A stretch of 64,000 nt of DNA from Granulicella sp. dw_53 (GTDB taxonomy: Bacteria; Acidobacteriota; Terriglobia; Terriglobales; Acidobacteriaceae), in NCBI RefSeq assembly GCF_018449545.1, contig NZ_JAAVUR010000006.1:186001-250000 (forward strand). The letters are read 5' to 3'. Positions 1 through 7,330 of this stretch are shown piece after piece. Under the pieces are notes generated by a model. The model saw only the letters and a program-made list of their open reading frames with translations. It ran no database searches and was not told where the DNA came from. Within the stretch, counting starts at the first letter, position 1. The number at the start of each line of letters is the position of its first letter. The translations under genes and the position numbers were made by a program.

Positions 1-462
1 CTCCTTGTGAGCCGCCTCTGCCGCCTCGATGTAGAGGCGCTCCGCCTCGGTGGTGTTCTTCTTGTCCTTCGCCAGCTTTACCGCACGCTTCAGCGCGTCG
101 TCGGACCAGGTGGTGGTGTTGTCCCTGCGAAACGCCTCGGCCTGCGCGAGTCCCCACCAGCACATCGCGCACTTCGGATCCAGCCGCACGCTCTGCTCGA
201 ATGCCCGCGCCGACTCGTAGTCCCAGAAGTCATGCAGCAGGTTGAGGCCCTGGTCGAACCACATCTTGGCCTCCGGGCTGGAGGAGGTGATCTCGATATG
301 ACCGTTTCCGATCCCTGTCAGCTTCAATGGAGCCGGGAGCTTCTCGGGCGCTACCATCTCATCGGACTCCGTCGCCATATGGCAGGAGGCCTGTTCGGCC
401 ACCGCCACCAGACTTGCACCCAGACAGATCACCATCGCCAACCGCAGACAAGCAGCTCTCAT
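1..462 (-). CDS. TPR-containing exported protein (3' end outside window)
   Basis: The minus-strand frame is open from an ATG at 462 to the window edge, so 154 N-terminal residues are visible and the C-terminus is missing. A GAGGGG Shine-Dalgarno sequence lies about 6 bases before the ATG. The N-terminus is hydrophobic (MRAACLRLAMVICLGASLVA), consistent with a signal peptide. Residues about 65-110 read like tetratricopeptide helices (WFDQGLNLLHDF, ARAFEQSVRLDPKCAMCWWG), followed by a KKNTTEAERLYIEAAEAA segment. Similar proteins occur widely in Acidobacteria as secreted repeat proteins of unknown role. It lies 75 bp downstream of folK on the same strand. No enzymatic function can be assigned. 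Confidence 0.75.
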   Translation of the reverse strand, partial: MRAACLRLAMVICLGASLVAVAEQASCHMATESDEMVAPEKLPAPLKLTGIGNGHIEITSSSPEAKMWFDQGLNLLHDFWDYESARAFEQSVRLDPKCAMCWWGLAQAEAFRRDNTTTWSDDALKRAVKLAKDKKNTTEAERLYIEAAEAAHKE

Positions 463-537
463 GAATCCCCTCTTCTCGAACGAAGTCGTTCCGACTTCTT
501 ATCTTTACCTATAACTGTACGCAGTTTGAGGGGAGAC

Positions 538-1047
538 CTACGCCGTGCCTAACCGCTCCAGCAACTCTCCTACGGTCGCTCCTAGTACCGGGTGGGCCAT
601 TCCGTAGGCGATCTCGGCCAGCGGCTCCAGGACGAACCGCCGCTCCGCCATCGCCGGATGCGGCAGACTTAGCTCCTCGGTCTCCAGCACAGCGTCGCCG
701 AACAGGAGCAGATCCAGGTCGATGACCCGCGGCCCCTTTTGGACGACGGTCTCCCGCTCGCGCCCCATGGCCCGCTCTACTGCTAGCAGCTCCCGCATCA
801 GCTCGATTGGGGTTCGCGATGTCGCCAGCAGTAGGGCTCCGTTCAAAAACCGGGGCTGATCTAAATATCCCACCGGAGCCGTGTCGTAAAACGAGGAGAC
901 CGCGGTGACTATCCCCAGAGCACCCAGCCGCTCCACGGCCTCGCGAAGATTCGCCTCCCGGTCGCCCACATTCGAACCGAGTGCAATTGCAGCCGGCTGT
1001 TGTTTTTTTGGCTCCGAAAGATCCGCGGTCGACCGGCCTTCAGGCAT
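538..1047 (-). CDS. folK: 2-amino-4-hydroxy-6-hydroxymethyldihydropteridine diphosphokinase
   Basis: This cytosolic enzyme transfers pyrophosphate from ATP to 6-hydroxymethyl-7,8-dihydropterin in folate synthesis. The 169-residue product has the family marks in order: IALGSNVGDREANLREAV near residue 21, the SSFYDTAPVGYLDQPRFLNG substrate segment, AMGRERE, then GPRVIDLDLLLFGD and LPHPAMAERRFVL. The GPR..DLDLLL block is the HPPK signature. Length is normal for the family. The ATG lies inside the last codons of lpxC (8-bp overlap), so the two genes are probably translated from one message. Confidence 0.95.
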   Translation of the reverse strand: MPEGRSTADLSEPKKQQPAAIALGSNVGDREANLREAVERLGALGIVTAVSSFYDTAPVGYLDQPRFLNGALLLATSRTPIELMRELLAVERAMGRERETVVQKGPRVIDLDLLLFGDAVLETEELSLPHPAMAERRFVLEPLAEIAYGMAHPVLGATVGELLERLGTA

Positions 1048-1963
1048 GGACAGCCTGCATCCCCACGGCGATCTCTACTTCCTGGACAGACGAGCCCACC
1101 TCGTCGTATCCATGCGCCAGCTCCCACGCCGACCGGTCTCTCATCAGCCTCTGCACCAGAGCCGTATGCATCGCATGACCGGCGCGTTCGGCGACGACAC
1201 GTCCCTGAATCCGCCGTCCTGCCAGCGCCAGATCCCCGATAAGGTCCAGCACCTTGTGCCGTACGAACTCGTCCATAAAGCGCAGTGGACCATTTTCGAC
1301 TCCACGCTTGGAGAGGATGATGGCGCACTCGTCCGAGGCTCCGCGGATCAGCCCCATGTTCCGGAGCATCGCCTCGTCTTCCTTGAATCCAAAGGTTCGC
1401 GCAGGAGCAATCAGCTCCACGTAATCTCCTGTCGCCAGGTCTCCGCGAAAGGTCTCCACCCCGATTGGCGCGGGGAAGTCGATCGCATACTCTATCCGGT
1501 AGCCCTCCCCCGGGTAGACCCCGATAAACTTGGTGCCGTCGCGGACCTCGATCTCTTTGAGGATCTTCAGATACTCGCGCTTACGGCGTTGCTGCTTCAA
1601 CCCATGTGTCTGAAAGGCCAGGACATACGGCAAAGCGCTCCCGTCCAGGATGGGAACCTCGAGGTTATCCACCTCGACGATGACGTTATCCACACCGAAG
1701 CCGATCAGAGCCGATAACAGATGCTCGGTGGTCGAGATCAGGACGCTTCCCCGCATCAGGCTCGTCGCATAGCTCACCTTCGCTACATTGCGGCCAATCG
1801 CGGGAATTTCGAAGTTATCCAGGTCGGTCCGCCGGAAGACGATGCCTGAGCCAGCGGGCGCGGGCACCAATCGCATCTTCACCGGAGCGCCGCTATGCAG
1901 CCCAACTCCGTTGAACTCTATCTCCGAAAGGATCGTTCGCTCATAGTGAGCTTCAAGCGCCAC
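1040..1963 (-). CDS. lpxC: UDP-3-O-acyl-N-acetylglucosamine deacetylase
   Basis: LpxC is the zinc amidase for the committed step of lipid A synthesis. I take GTG 1963 as the start because ACAGGAG lies 5 bases upstream and the product then begins ALEAHYERTILSEIEF, as in homologues; a longer frame runs to 1981. The 307-residue protein has STTEHLLSAL (zinc His about 81), RHKVLDLIGDLALAG (zinc His 236 and Asp 240) and AGHAMHTAL (catalytic His 263), close to E. coli H79/H238/D242/H265. Its presence implies a lipopolysaccharide outer membrane. It overlaps folK by 8 bp. Nothing in the active site is missing. Confidence 0.97.
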   Translation of the reverse strand: MALEAHYERTILSEIEFNGVGLHSGAPVKMRLVPAPAGSGIVFRRTDLDNFEIPAIGRNVAKVSYATSLMRGSVLISTTEHLLSALIGFGVDNVIVEVDNLEVPILDGSALPYVLAFQTHGLKQQRRKREYLKILKEIEVRDGTKFIGVYPGEGYRIEYAIDFPAPIGVETFRGDLATGDYVELIAPARTFGFKEDEAMLRNMGLIRGASDECAIILSKRGVENGPLRFMDEFVRHKVLDLIGDLALAGRRIQGRVVAERAGHAMHTALVQRLMRDRSAWELAHGYDEVGSSVQEVEIAVGMQAVHA

Positions 1964-2126
1964 ACACACTCCTGTTCGCACCAGTTAGACTACATCCCCC
2001 GCCAAACCGGTTACTGTGGCAAAAAAGCCACACTTGAGAGCACGTATCCGGGCGGTCACTCCCCCTCCCGGGCGCCCGCTATTTCCCCTTGACACATGAA
2101 ATTAGGAGGCGGTAGCTTACGGCAAC

Positions 2127-2558
2127 GTGCAAACACCCCTGGCCGCCTCGCTGGAAGCAACCGGACAACCCGCCCGCTTCGTCCTTCTGGATCGCCTCTT
2201 CGGCGGCCTTATGATCGTGGGCGCCCTCCTGCACTGCATGGGGTCCTATGCGGTTTACAAGACGAACCCTATGGCGTTGCTCTGGGCTGATTCAGGCGGC
2301 ATCGCGGAGCTCCTGCTTGCTGCCCTCAACCTGATGCGCGTGAATCGCCCCAACGACCGCACCCTGGCCTGGGTCTGCGCCGCCGGCTGCCTCGCCTGGC
2401 TCGGCGTCGTCCTTACCTTCGGCCGCCTCATAGGAAATATCCTGGACCCCCGCGTCCTGATCCAGTCGACCATCACCCTGGTCCTGCTGCTCCTCAGTCT
2501 TCGAGCCGCCATCGCGGCGTCCGCGCCAAGGACGCTGCCATACGGCAGCAAACAGTAA
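2127..2558 (+). CDS. small four-helix integral membrane protein
   Basis: The 143-residue product starts at GTG 2127. An in-frame stop at 2103 excludes an earlier start, although the AGGAGG at 2104 sits 17 bases away, further than usual. Four hydrophobic segments are visible: LFGGLMIVGALLHCMGSYAV, GIAELLLAALNLM, LAWVCAAGCLAWLGVVLTF and LIQSTITLVLLLLSLRAAIA. I do not recognise a family. It stands alone, divergent from lpxC, with an M20 peptidase 85 bp downstream. Confidence 0.65.
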   Translation: MQTPLAASLEATGQPARFVLLDRLFGGLMIVGALLHCMGSYAVYKTNPMALLWADSGGIAELLLAALNLMRVNRPNDRTLAWVCAAGCLAWLGVVLTFGRLIGNILDPRVLIQSTITLVLLLLSLRAAIAASAPRTLPYGSKQ

Positions 2559-2643
2559 TCGATGCAGTAAACAGCCCATCCTCAAGCTCTAATCAGCAGT
2601 TATCCCTCTCATCACCGTTAGCCTTTTGCATTAGCATCCATCC

Positions 2644-3789
2644 ATGGCCCCGCTGGATCCCCAAGCCCTCCTAGCCCACCTCGAAACCCGCCGACCCTGG
2701 ATCGTCTCCCACCTCCGCGAGCTCGTCCTGCAGGAGTCTCCCAGCGAGGACCCCGCCACGATCAACGCCGCCATGGCTCTTGCCGAGGGCTGGGCCCGGG
2801 AGTTAGGCGGTCGAGCCAAGTATCACAAGCAGAGAGAGTTCGGCCACGTTCTGGAGCTCCGCTTCGGCCCTACGCGCTCGCAGAAGAAGCCCATTCTCCT
2901 TCTAGGCCATCTCGACACCGTCTGGCCGCTCGGCACCCTCGCCAACATGCCCTGGAAAGAGTCCGCCACTAAGATCGAAGGTCCCGGCACGCTCGACATG
3001 AAGGCCGGAGTCGTGATGGCTTTGGCGGCGATAGAGGCCCTTAAGGCCCTGAAGATCAACCGCCCCATCACCGTGCTGCTCAACAGCGAAGAGGAGATCG
3101 GCAGTCCCGTCTCGCGTCCTATCACCGAGCGTTTGGCACTCGAATCTTCTGCTGTTCTGGTGCTTGAGCCAGCCCAGGGCCTTGCCCTCAAGACCGCCCG
3201 CAAAGGCGTCGGCCACTACCTCGTTGAGGTCACTGGCGTCGCAGCCCACTCCGGCGTGGACTTCGAGGCCGGCCACTCCGCGATCCTTGAGCTCGCCCGC
3301 CTGATCCAGACCATCTCGGCCTTCACCGACCTCGACCGCAAGCTCACCGTCAACTGCGGCGTCATCTCCGGTGGCACCCGTTCCAACGTCGTCGCCGCGC
3401 ATGCGCAGGTGGAGGTCGACGTCCGCATCGCCAAGACCACTGACGCCCGTCACGTAGAGAAGCTCTTTCGTAGCCTCAAGACTACCGATCCCCGCTGCAC
3501 GCTCAAGATCACCGGAGGCATCAACCGGCCGCCGATGGAGCGCAAGCCCGGCACCATCGCGTTGTTCAAGCAGGCCAAACAACTAGCCGGGCGGCTTGGC
3601 TTCTCGCTTGAAGAGTCCTCCACAGGTGGAGGCTCCGACGGCAACTTCACCGCCGCCCTCGGCGTGCCGACGCTCGATGGCATGGGAGCCATCGGCGCTG
3701 GAGCCCATGCCCCGCACGAGCACATTCTTACCGAACACCTCATCCCACGTACTGCACTGCTCGCCGCGATGCTGGCTACGCTCGACTAA
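2644..3789 (+). CDS. M20 family metallopeptidase (carboxypeptidase G2-like)
   Basis: This 381-residue zinc amidohydrolase has the M20 layout. The metal-binding LLLGHLDTVWP segment gives His89 and Asp91, and GTLDMKAG gives Asp118. The consecutive acidic residues in NSEEEIGS (Glu150 and Glu151) match the general base and metal ligand of CPG2, and a C-terminal GAGAHAPHEHI holds the last ligand. A dimerisation insert lies around residues 190-300. Family members remove C-terminal Glu, deacetylate amino acids or cleave dipeptides; the substrate cannot be told here. No signal peptide is seen. The Shine-Dalgarno sequence is weak. Confidence 0.9.
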   Translation: MAPLDPQALLAHLETRRPWIVSHLRELVLQESPSEDPATINAAMALAEGWARELGGRAKYHKQREFGHVLELRFGPTRSQKKPILLLGHLDTVWPLGTLANMPWKESATKIEGPGTLDMKAGVVMALAAIEALKALKINRPITVLLNSEEEIGSPVSRPITERLALESSAVLVLEPAQGLALKTARKGVGHYLVEVTGVAAHSGVDFEAGHSAILELARLIQTISAFTDLDRKLTVNCGVISGGTRSNVVAAHAQVEVDVRIAKTTDARHVEKLFRSLKTTDPRCTLKITGGINRPPMERKPGTIALFKQAKQLAGRLGFSLEESSTGGGSDGNFTAALGVPTLDGMGAIGAGAHAPHEHILTEHLIPRTALLAAMLATLD

Positions 3790-3828
3790 AGTCGGCGTTA
3801 CAGCGGATGCCTTGCGGGCTCCTTGCGC

Positions 3829-4800
3829 TCAGACGCCCTGGTAAACGAGTGCAACGAAGTCGGCTGGGTTCTGGAAGAGTTTGCCCCACTCCGCGTCGTA
3901 GCGTGCGCCGGGCTTTGCCGCGATCACTTCAGGGAGCGGTTTGCCTTGTTTTTTGAGGGCAGCAACTTTGCCGCGGATCTCGACCAACACATCCCGGAAC
4001 AGGACGAGGTCGGCTTTGTTGCCCACCTGCCCGTGTCCTGGAATGACGATCGTCTTGGAGGTTACTTTTGTGATGTTGGCCTCTGCGGCGCGGATCTGGC
4101 CGTCGATGCTGCCTCCCGTGGCGTAGTCGATGAAGGGGTAGTCGCGGTTCCAAAAGGTGTCGCCGGTGTGAAGGATGTCGGCCTCAGGAAAGTGCACGGA
4201 GATATCGGAGTCCGTATGGGCAGGCAGGTAGTGCTTCAGCATGAGCGTGGTGTTGTTGAAGTGCAGGGAGTGGTCGTCCGTGAAGACGGTCGAGGGAATC
4301 GCACCCGCCGGCGCGGTTGGGAAGGTGTACTGCCAGTTACCTTCGACGCGCGTGGGCTTGGAGAGGTGTTTACGGGTGTTCTCGTGCGCCAGGATGCTGG
4401 CTCCGGCTGCATGGACCCACTCGTTGCCACCGGTGTGGTCGAAGTGCCAGTGGGTGTTGATCAGTTGTTTGATGGGATCGCCGTTGATGCTGGCGAGGGC
4501 CTTCGAGACGTTGGGACGGGCGGTGACGATCTCCGCATCGATCAGCAGCTTTCCGTCTGGACCGGTGAGGACGGCGATGTTTCCACCCGCGCCCAGCAGG
4601 ACGCTGATATTGCGGCGAAGGGTTTGAACCGTGACCTTTTCCGTGGCGGCTTCTTTAAAGGCGCCTCCCACGAGGCCGCCGGTCGGGTTGTCTTTCTGGG
4701 CGAGTAAGGAGCCGGGAGCGAGAGATGCCGCGGCCACTGTGAGAGCTCCCGTAGTGAGGAAGTGACGACGTGTGATATCGATTGACGCTTGGGGGACCAT
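3829..4800 (-). CDS. Tat-exported MBL-fold metallo-hydrolase
   Basis: The start at 4800 is set by AGGAGG six bases upstream (4806-4811). The 323-residue product then opens with a twin-arginine signal, ITRRHFLTTGALTVAAASLA. The metallo-beta-lactamase fold shows NTHWHFDHTGG (His117, His119, Asp121, His122), LHTGDTFWNRDY and VIPGHGQVGNK. The protein is presumably folded and metal-loaded in the cytoplasm, then exported. It resembles periplasmic beta-lactamase-like hydrolases of unknown substrate rather than class B resistance enzymes. A close paralogue without an obvious signal lies at 52811-53728; both end in a LVYQGV-like tail. Confidence 0.88.
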   Translation of the reverse strand: MVPQASIDITRRHFLTTGALTVAAASLAPGSLLAQKDNPTGGLVGGAFKEAATEKVTVQTLRRNISVLLGAGGNIAVLTGPDGKLLIDAEIVTARPNVSKALASINGDPIKQLINTHWHFDHTGGNEWVHAAGASILAHENTRKHLSKPTRVEGNWQYTFPTAPAGAIPSTVFTDDHSLHFNNTTLMLKHYLPAHTDSDISVHFPEADILHTGDTFWNRDYPFIDYATGGSIDGQIRAAEANITKVTSKTIVIPGHGQVGNKADLVLFRDVLVEIRGKVAALKKQGKPLPEVIAAKPGARYDAEWGKLFQNPADFVALVYQGV

Positions 4801-4880
4801 GGAATGCCTCCTGTCGCTTTCGCCCTTGAGTTTAGCCGAGCTGCTCTGGTGTTGGGGGTTCAATTGAACAAGAAGTGGAG

Positions 4881-4963
4881 GTCGGTCGGCTCTGCCCGAT
4901 ACTCCACCCTGTCTGCGATGAGCCTGCAAAAGGGTGGAGCATTCGCTCCAGTAGCTGTTCCTG
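4881..4963. repeat. dispersed hairpin repeat, copy A
   Basis: An 83-bp intergenic segment has an 8-bp stem (CTCCACCC 4902-4909, GGGTGGAG 4932-4939) around a 22-base loop. It aligns almost gap-free with 52043-52115, including the flanking TGCCCGATAC and a loop containing TGCGATGAG. The stem differs at one base pair from copy B but both arms have changed together, so pairing is kept. It lies between two tandem minus-strand genes and contains short spurious reading frames. Confidence 0.7.
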
Positions 4964-4975
4964 GTGTGGGTTTAG

Positions 4976-5485
4976 TTATTGGAGGGTGGGGAGGCGGAGG
5001 GATTGGTGGTCGAGGCGGAGTTGGAGGCAGAGGGCTTCGATGACCAGGTTGTGGTCTTCGCGCTGGGGTAGGCCGGAGACGGTGACGGCTCCGAGGACTC
5101 CGGCTCCGGCGACGTGGAGGGGAAAGCTGCCGCCGTGGGCGGCGTAGTCCTCGTCGGGGAGGGAGTGCTTTTCCGCGATGGTGGTGTTGGTGTGCTTGAG
5201 GTAGAGACCGACGGCGTAGGAGCTGCGGTGGAAGCGGGCGACGGTGTTGGATTTGCGCAGGACCCAGCGGGAGTTGTCCGGGGTGGTGCCGGGCAGGGCG
5301 GTGTAGAAGAGGGGCTGGAAGGGTTGGCCGAAGCGGCGGATGTCGATGACGATGGAGAGTTTGCGGGCTACGGCGAGCTCGCGGAGGATGAGGCCGAGGG
5401 CCCATGCGGTGTCGTGGTCGAACTGGGGGAAGTGAAGCTCTTTTTCCTGGAGGGCGAGGGTGGTGAGGTCGTCGGGGATCGGCAT
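4976..5485 (-). CDS. UPF0303 family protein (heme-degrading-domain-like)
   Basis: ATG 5485 is preferred: CAGGAG lies 4-5 bases upstream and the product begins MPIPDDLTTLALQEKEL as family members do; a longer open frame to 5605 has no support. The 169 residues contain the UPF0303 pattern: FDHDTAWALGLILRELA, IVIDIRRFGQPFQPLFY, NSRWVLRKSNTVARF, GGSFPLHV and GVLGAVTVSGLPQREDHNLV. The fold belongs to the GlcG/HbpS-like group. Function is not established; a heme-related role is only suggested by fold. It is the next minus-strand gene after the quinone-oxidoreductase-like gene. Confidence 0.85.
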   Translation of the reverse strand: MPIPDDLTTLALQEKELHFPQFDHDTAWALGLILRELAVARKLSIVIDIRRFGQPFQPLFYTALPGTTPDNSRWVLRKSNTVARFHRSSYAVGLYLKHTNTTIAEKHSLPDEDYAAHGGSFPLHVAGAGVLGAVTVSGLPQREDHNLVIEALCLQLRLDHQSLRLPTLQ

Positions 5486-5552
5486 TCGGCTCCTGAGCGC
5501 TTCGGTGAAGTTGGCTTCAGGATAGCTGCTTTTGGAGTGGGAATGATTGAGA

Positions 5553-5613
5553 AGGGGCTTCGGCTGACAGGACCTACGCTTCTCTGAGAAGAAGGTCCAG
5601 GGCAAAAGCCCCT
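5553..5613. repeat. three-tier nested inverted repeat
   Basis: Three palindromes are nested concentrically: AGGGGCTT 5553-5560 with AAGCCCCT 5606-5613, GGACCT 5570-5575 with AGGTCC 5593-5598, and CTTCTC-T-GAGAAG at 5579-5591. The element lies between the stop of the minus-strand gene at 5687 and the start of the one at 5485. There is no T-run after it on the minus strand, so it is not a textbook terminator. It could be a read-through or processing structure in the leader of the UPF0303 gene. Confidence 0.6.
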
Positions 5614-5686
5614 CTTTGATTTATATCGATATCCCGGGCTCAGATCGTCCGCTCATGGATCCAAATTGGGCCGCTGTATGTGAGGT

Positions 5687-6595
5687 TTAGGCGAGGAGCA
5701 GGACTTTGCCGATTCCTCCTTTTTCTACGGCGGCCTGACCTGCTGCTGCTTCGTCGAGGGGGAGCATGCGGTCGATGGGGATCTTGAGGTGGCCCGCGGC
5801 GACGTCTTCGGCGAGGATACGCAGGCTGGCTGCGTCGGGAACGGATCTGACGTAGACGATGCGCAGGGTGGGGTTGAGTTTGGCGTAGGAGCTCACATTG
5901 AGGACGGAGGCGAAGGTTCCGCCGGACTTGACCTTGCCGAGGAGCTTCTCCGCGGTCTCGTGGCCGATGGTGTCGGCGAAGGCGTCGAGGAAGCCGAGCT
6001 TTTGCATGGCGGCGGAGTCGTCGAGGGCGATGATCTCGTCGGCTCCGATGCCGGCGGCCTCTTTAAGTTGGGACTTGTGGACGCCGGCGATGACGATGGC
6101 TCCGGCCTTTTTGGCGGTCCAGACGGCGGAGCGGCCTACGCCGCCGGCGGCTCCGGTGACGAGGACGGTCTGGCCGGACTGGATCTGGACGCCGCGGGTG
6201 ATGAGTTGCTCGCCGGTGAGGGTGACGAGGGGCAGGGCGGCGGATTCGGCGAGGTCGAGGCCTTCGGGGAGGAGGGTGAGCTCTGAGGCTGGGACGACGG
6301 CTCGTTCGGCGTAGGTCTTCCAGGTGAGGGCGATGACCTTGTCTCCCGGGGCGAAGCCGGTGACGCCAGGGCCGATCTCGTGGACGATTCCGGCGAGGTC
6401 GCGGCCGAGGATGGCGGGGAACTCGACGGAGAAGTTCTCTTTAGCCTCGCCGCTGCGCATCTTGCAGTCGATGGGGTTGATGCTGGCGGCGGCGATGCGG
6501 ACGAGAACCTCACCCTCGGCGGGGACGGGGTCGGGCATGTCTTCGTACTTCAGATTCTTCGGGGGACCGTATTCGTGCAGGACTGCGGCTTTCAT
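5687..6595 (-). CDS. zinc-independent MDR NADPH:quinone oxidoreductase-like protein
   Basis: This cytosolic 302-residue medium-chain dehydrogenase/reductase probably reduces quinones or enones with NADPH. ATG 6595 has GAGAGG eight bases upstream; a GTG three codons earlier is possible but badly placed. The N-terminal catalytic domain contains INPIDCKMRSG and GRDLAGIV. The Rossmann motif VLVTGAAGGVGRSAV lies near residue 150. The structural and catalytic zinc cysteines of alcohol dehydrogenases are absent, as in the quinone oxidoreductase branch. Its substrate is unknown. Confidence 0.88.
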   Translation of the reverse strand: MKAAVLHEYGPPKNLKYEDMPDPVPAEGEVLVRIAAASINPIDCKMRSGEAKENFSVEFPAILGRDLAGIVHEIGPGVTGFAPGDKVIALTWKTYAERAVVPASELTLLPEGLDLAESAALPLVTLTGEQLITRGVQIQSGQTVLVTGAAGGVGRSAVWTAKKAGAIVIAGVHKSQLKEAAGIGADEIIALDDSAAMQKLGFLDAFADTIGHETAEKLLGKVKSGGTFASVLNVSSYAKLNPTLRIVYVRSVPDAASLRILAEDVAAGHLKIPIDRMLPLDEAAAGQAAVEKGGIGKVLLLA

Positions 6596-6809
6596 GGATG
6601 GCACCTCTCGACGGTAGGATGCGCGAAGATCCGGCGGGAGCAGAGGTGACGGAAGGGCAATGGTGACGCGGACATTTCTTGACAGGGGCGGGCGGTTACG
6701 CGATGCTTAGGGGTCGAGCGTAGTTTTCGGCGCGCGGCGAAGCTGCGTCCGAAGCTGGTCCTTATGGTTAAAGCCGCCGAAACGGATAGTCCGGTTGACA
6801 AAGAGTTAG

Positions 6810-7139
6810 ATGGTGAATGGAGTAGTGGCGATGCCAGCGATGTGGTTGCAGGGTTTGTCGGGCGGACTGAGCAGCTTGAGCGGCTTAGCGCTGCCGGTAC
6901 TGTTCTTTGTCGTGCTGTATTTCTTGATGATTGCTCCAAACCAGCGGAAGCAGAAGAAATGGCAGGAGATGTTGAGCCAGTTGAAGTCGGGCGATCAGGT
7001 GACGACCAATGGCGGCATTCGCGGGACGGTGCATAGCGTGAAGGACGATGTAGTCGTGTTGCGCGTGCAGCCGGACGGCGTAAAGCTGGAGTTTGTGCGA
7101 AGCGCGATCTCGGCGATGACGACTCCGGATGAAGCTTAA
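6810..7139 (+). CDS. yajC: preprotein translocase subunit YajC
   Basis: YajC is a small inner-membrane partner of SecDF. The 109-residue product has a single hydrophobic helix (LALPVLFFVVLYFLMIAP) followed by NQRKQKKWQEML and the family core SGDQVTTNGGIRGTVHSV. A second ATG at 6831, with GGAG eight bases upstream, may be the real start, shortening the protein by seven residues. It is followed by secD after 190 bp and secF, the conserved yajC-secD-secF order. Confidence 0.93.
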   Translation: MVNGVVAMPAMWLQGLSGGLSSLSGLALPVLFFVVLYFLMIAPNQRKQKKWQEMLSQLKSGDQVTTNGGIRGTVHSVKDDVVVLRVQPDGVKLEFVRSAISAMTTPDEA

Positions 7140-7330
7140 ATTTCACGGATGATTCAAAACGGGATTTCGGGTTCGGGTAAGAGTAAAGATTGCAGCAGGT
7201 TGGTAGTAGCCAGTAGACAGAGCAAATTCACTCATTCGATATAGCCGTTTGATACGGTCGAGGAAGAAGCAAGGATAGCGGCGGCGGGGCTGGGATATTG
7301 GTCACGCGGCTGTAGCCTTCAATAAAAATC

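Noticed and set aside
905..1717. A 270-residue plus-strand frame opposite lpxC and folK
   Set aside because: Both minus-strand genes beneath it have full family motifs; this frame has none.
4860..5405. A 181-residue minus-strand frame very rich in Arg, Pro and His
   Set aside because: It is an alternate frame over the UPF0303 gene and repeat copy A; its composition is typical of high-GC shadow frames.
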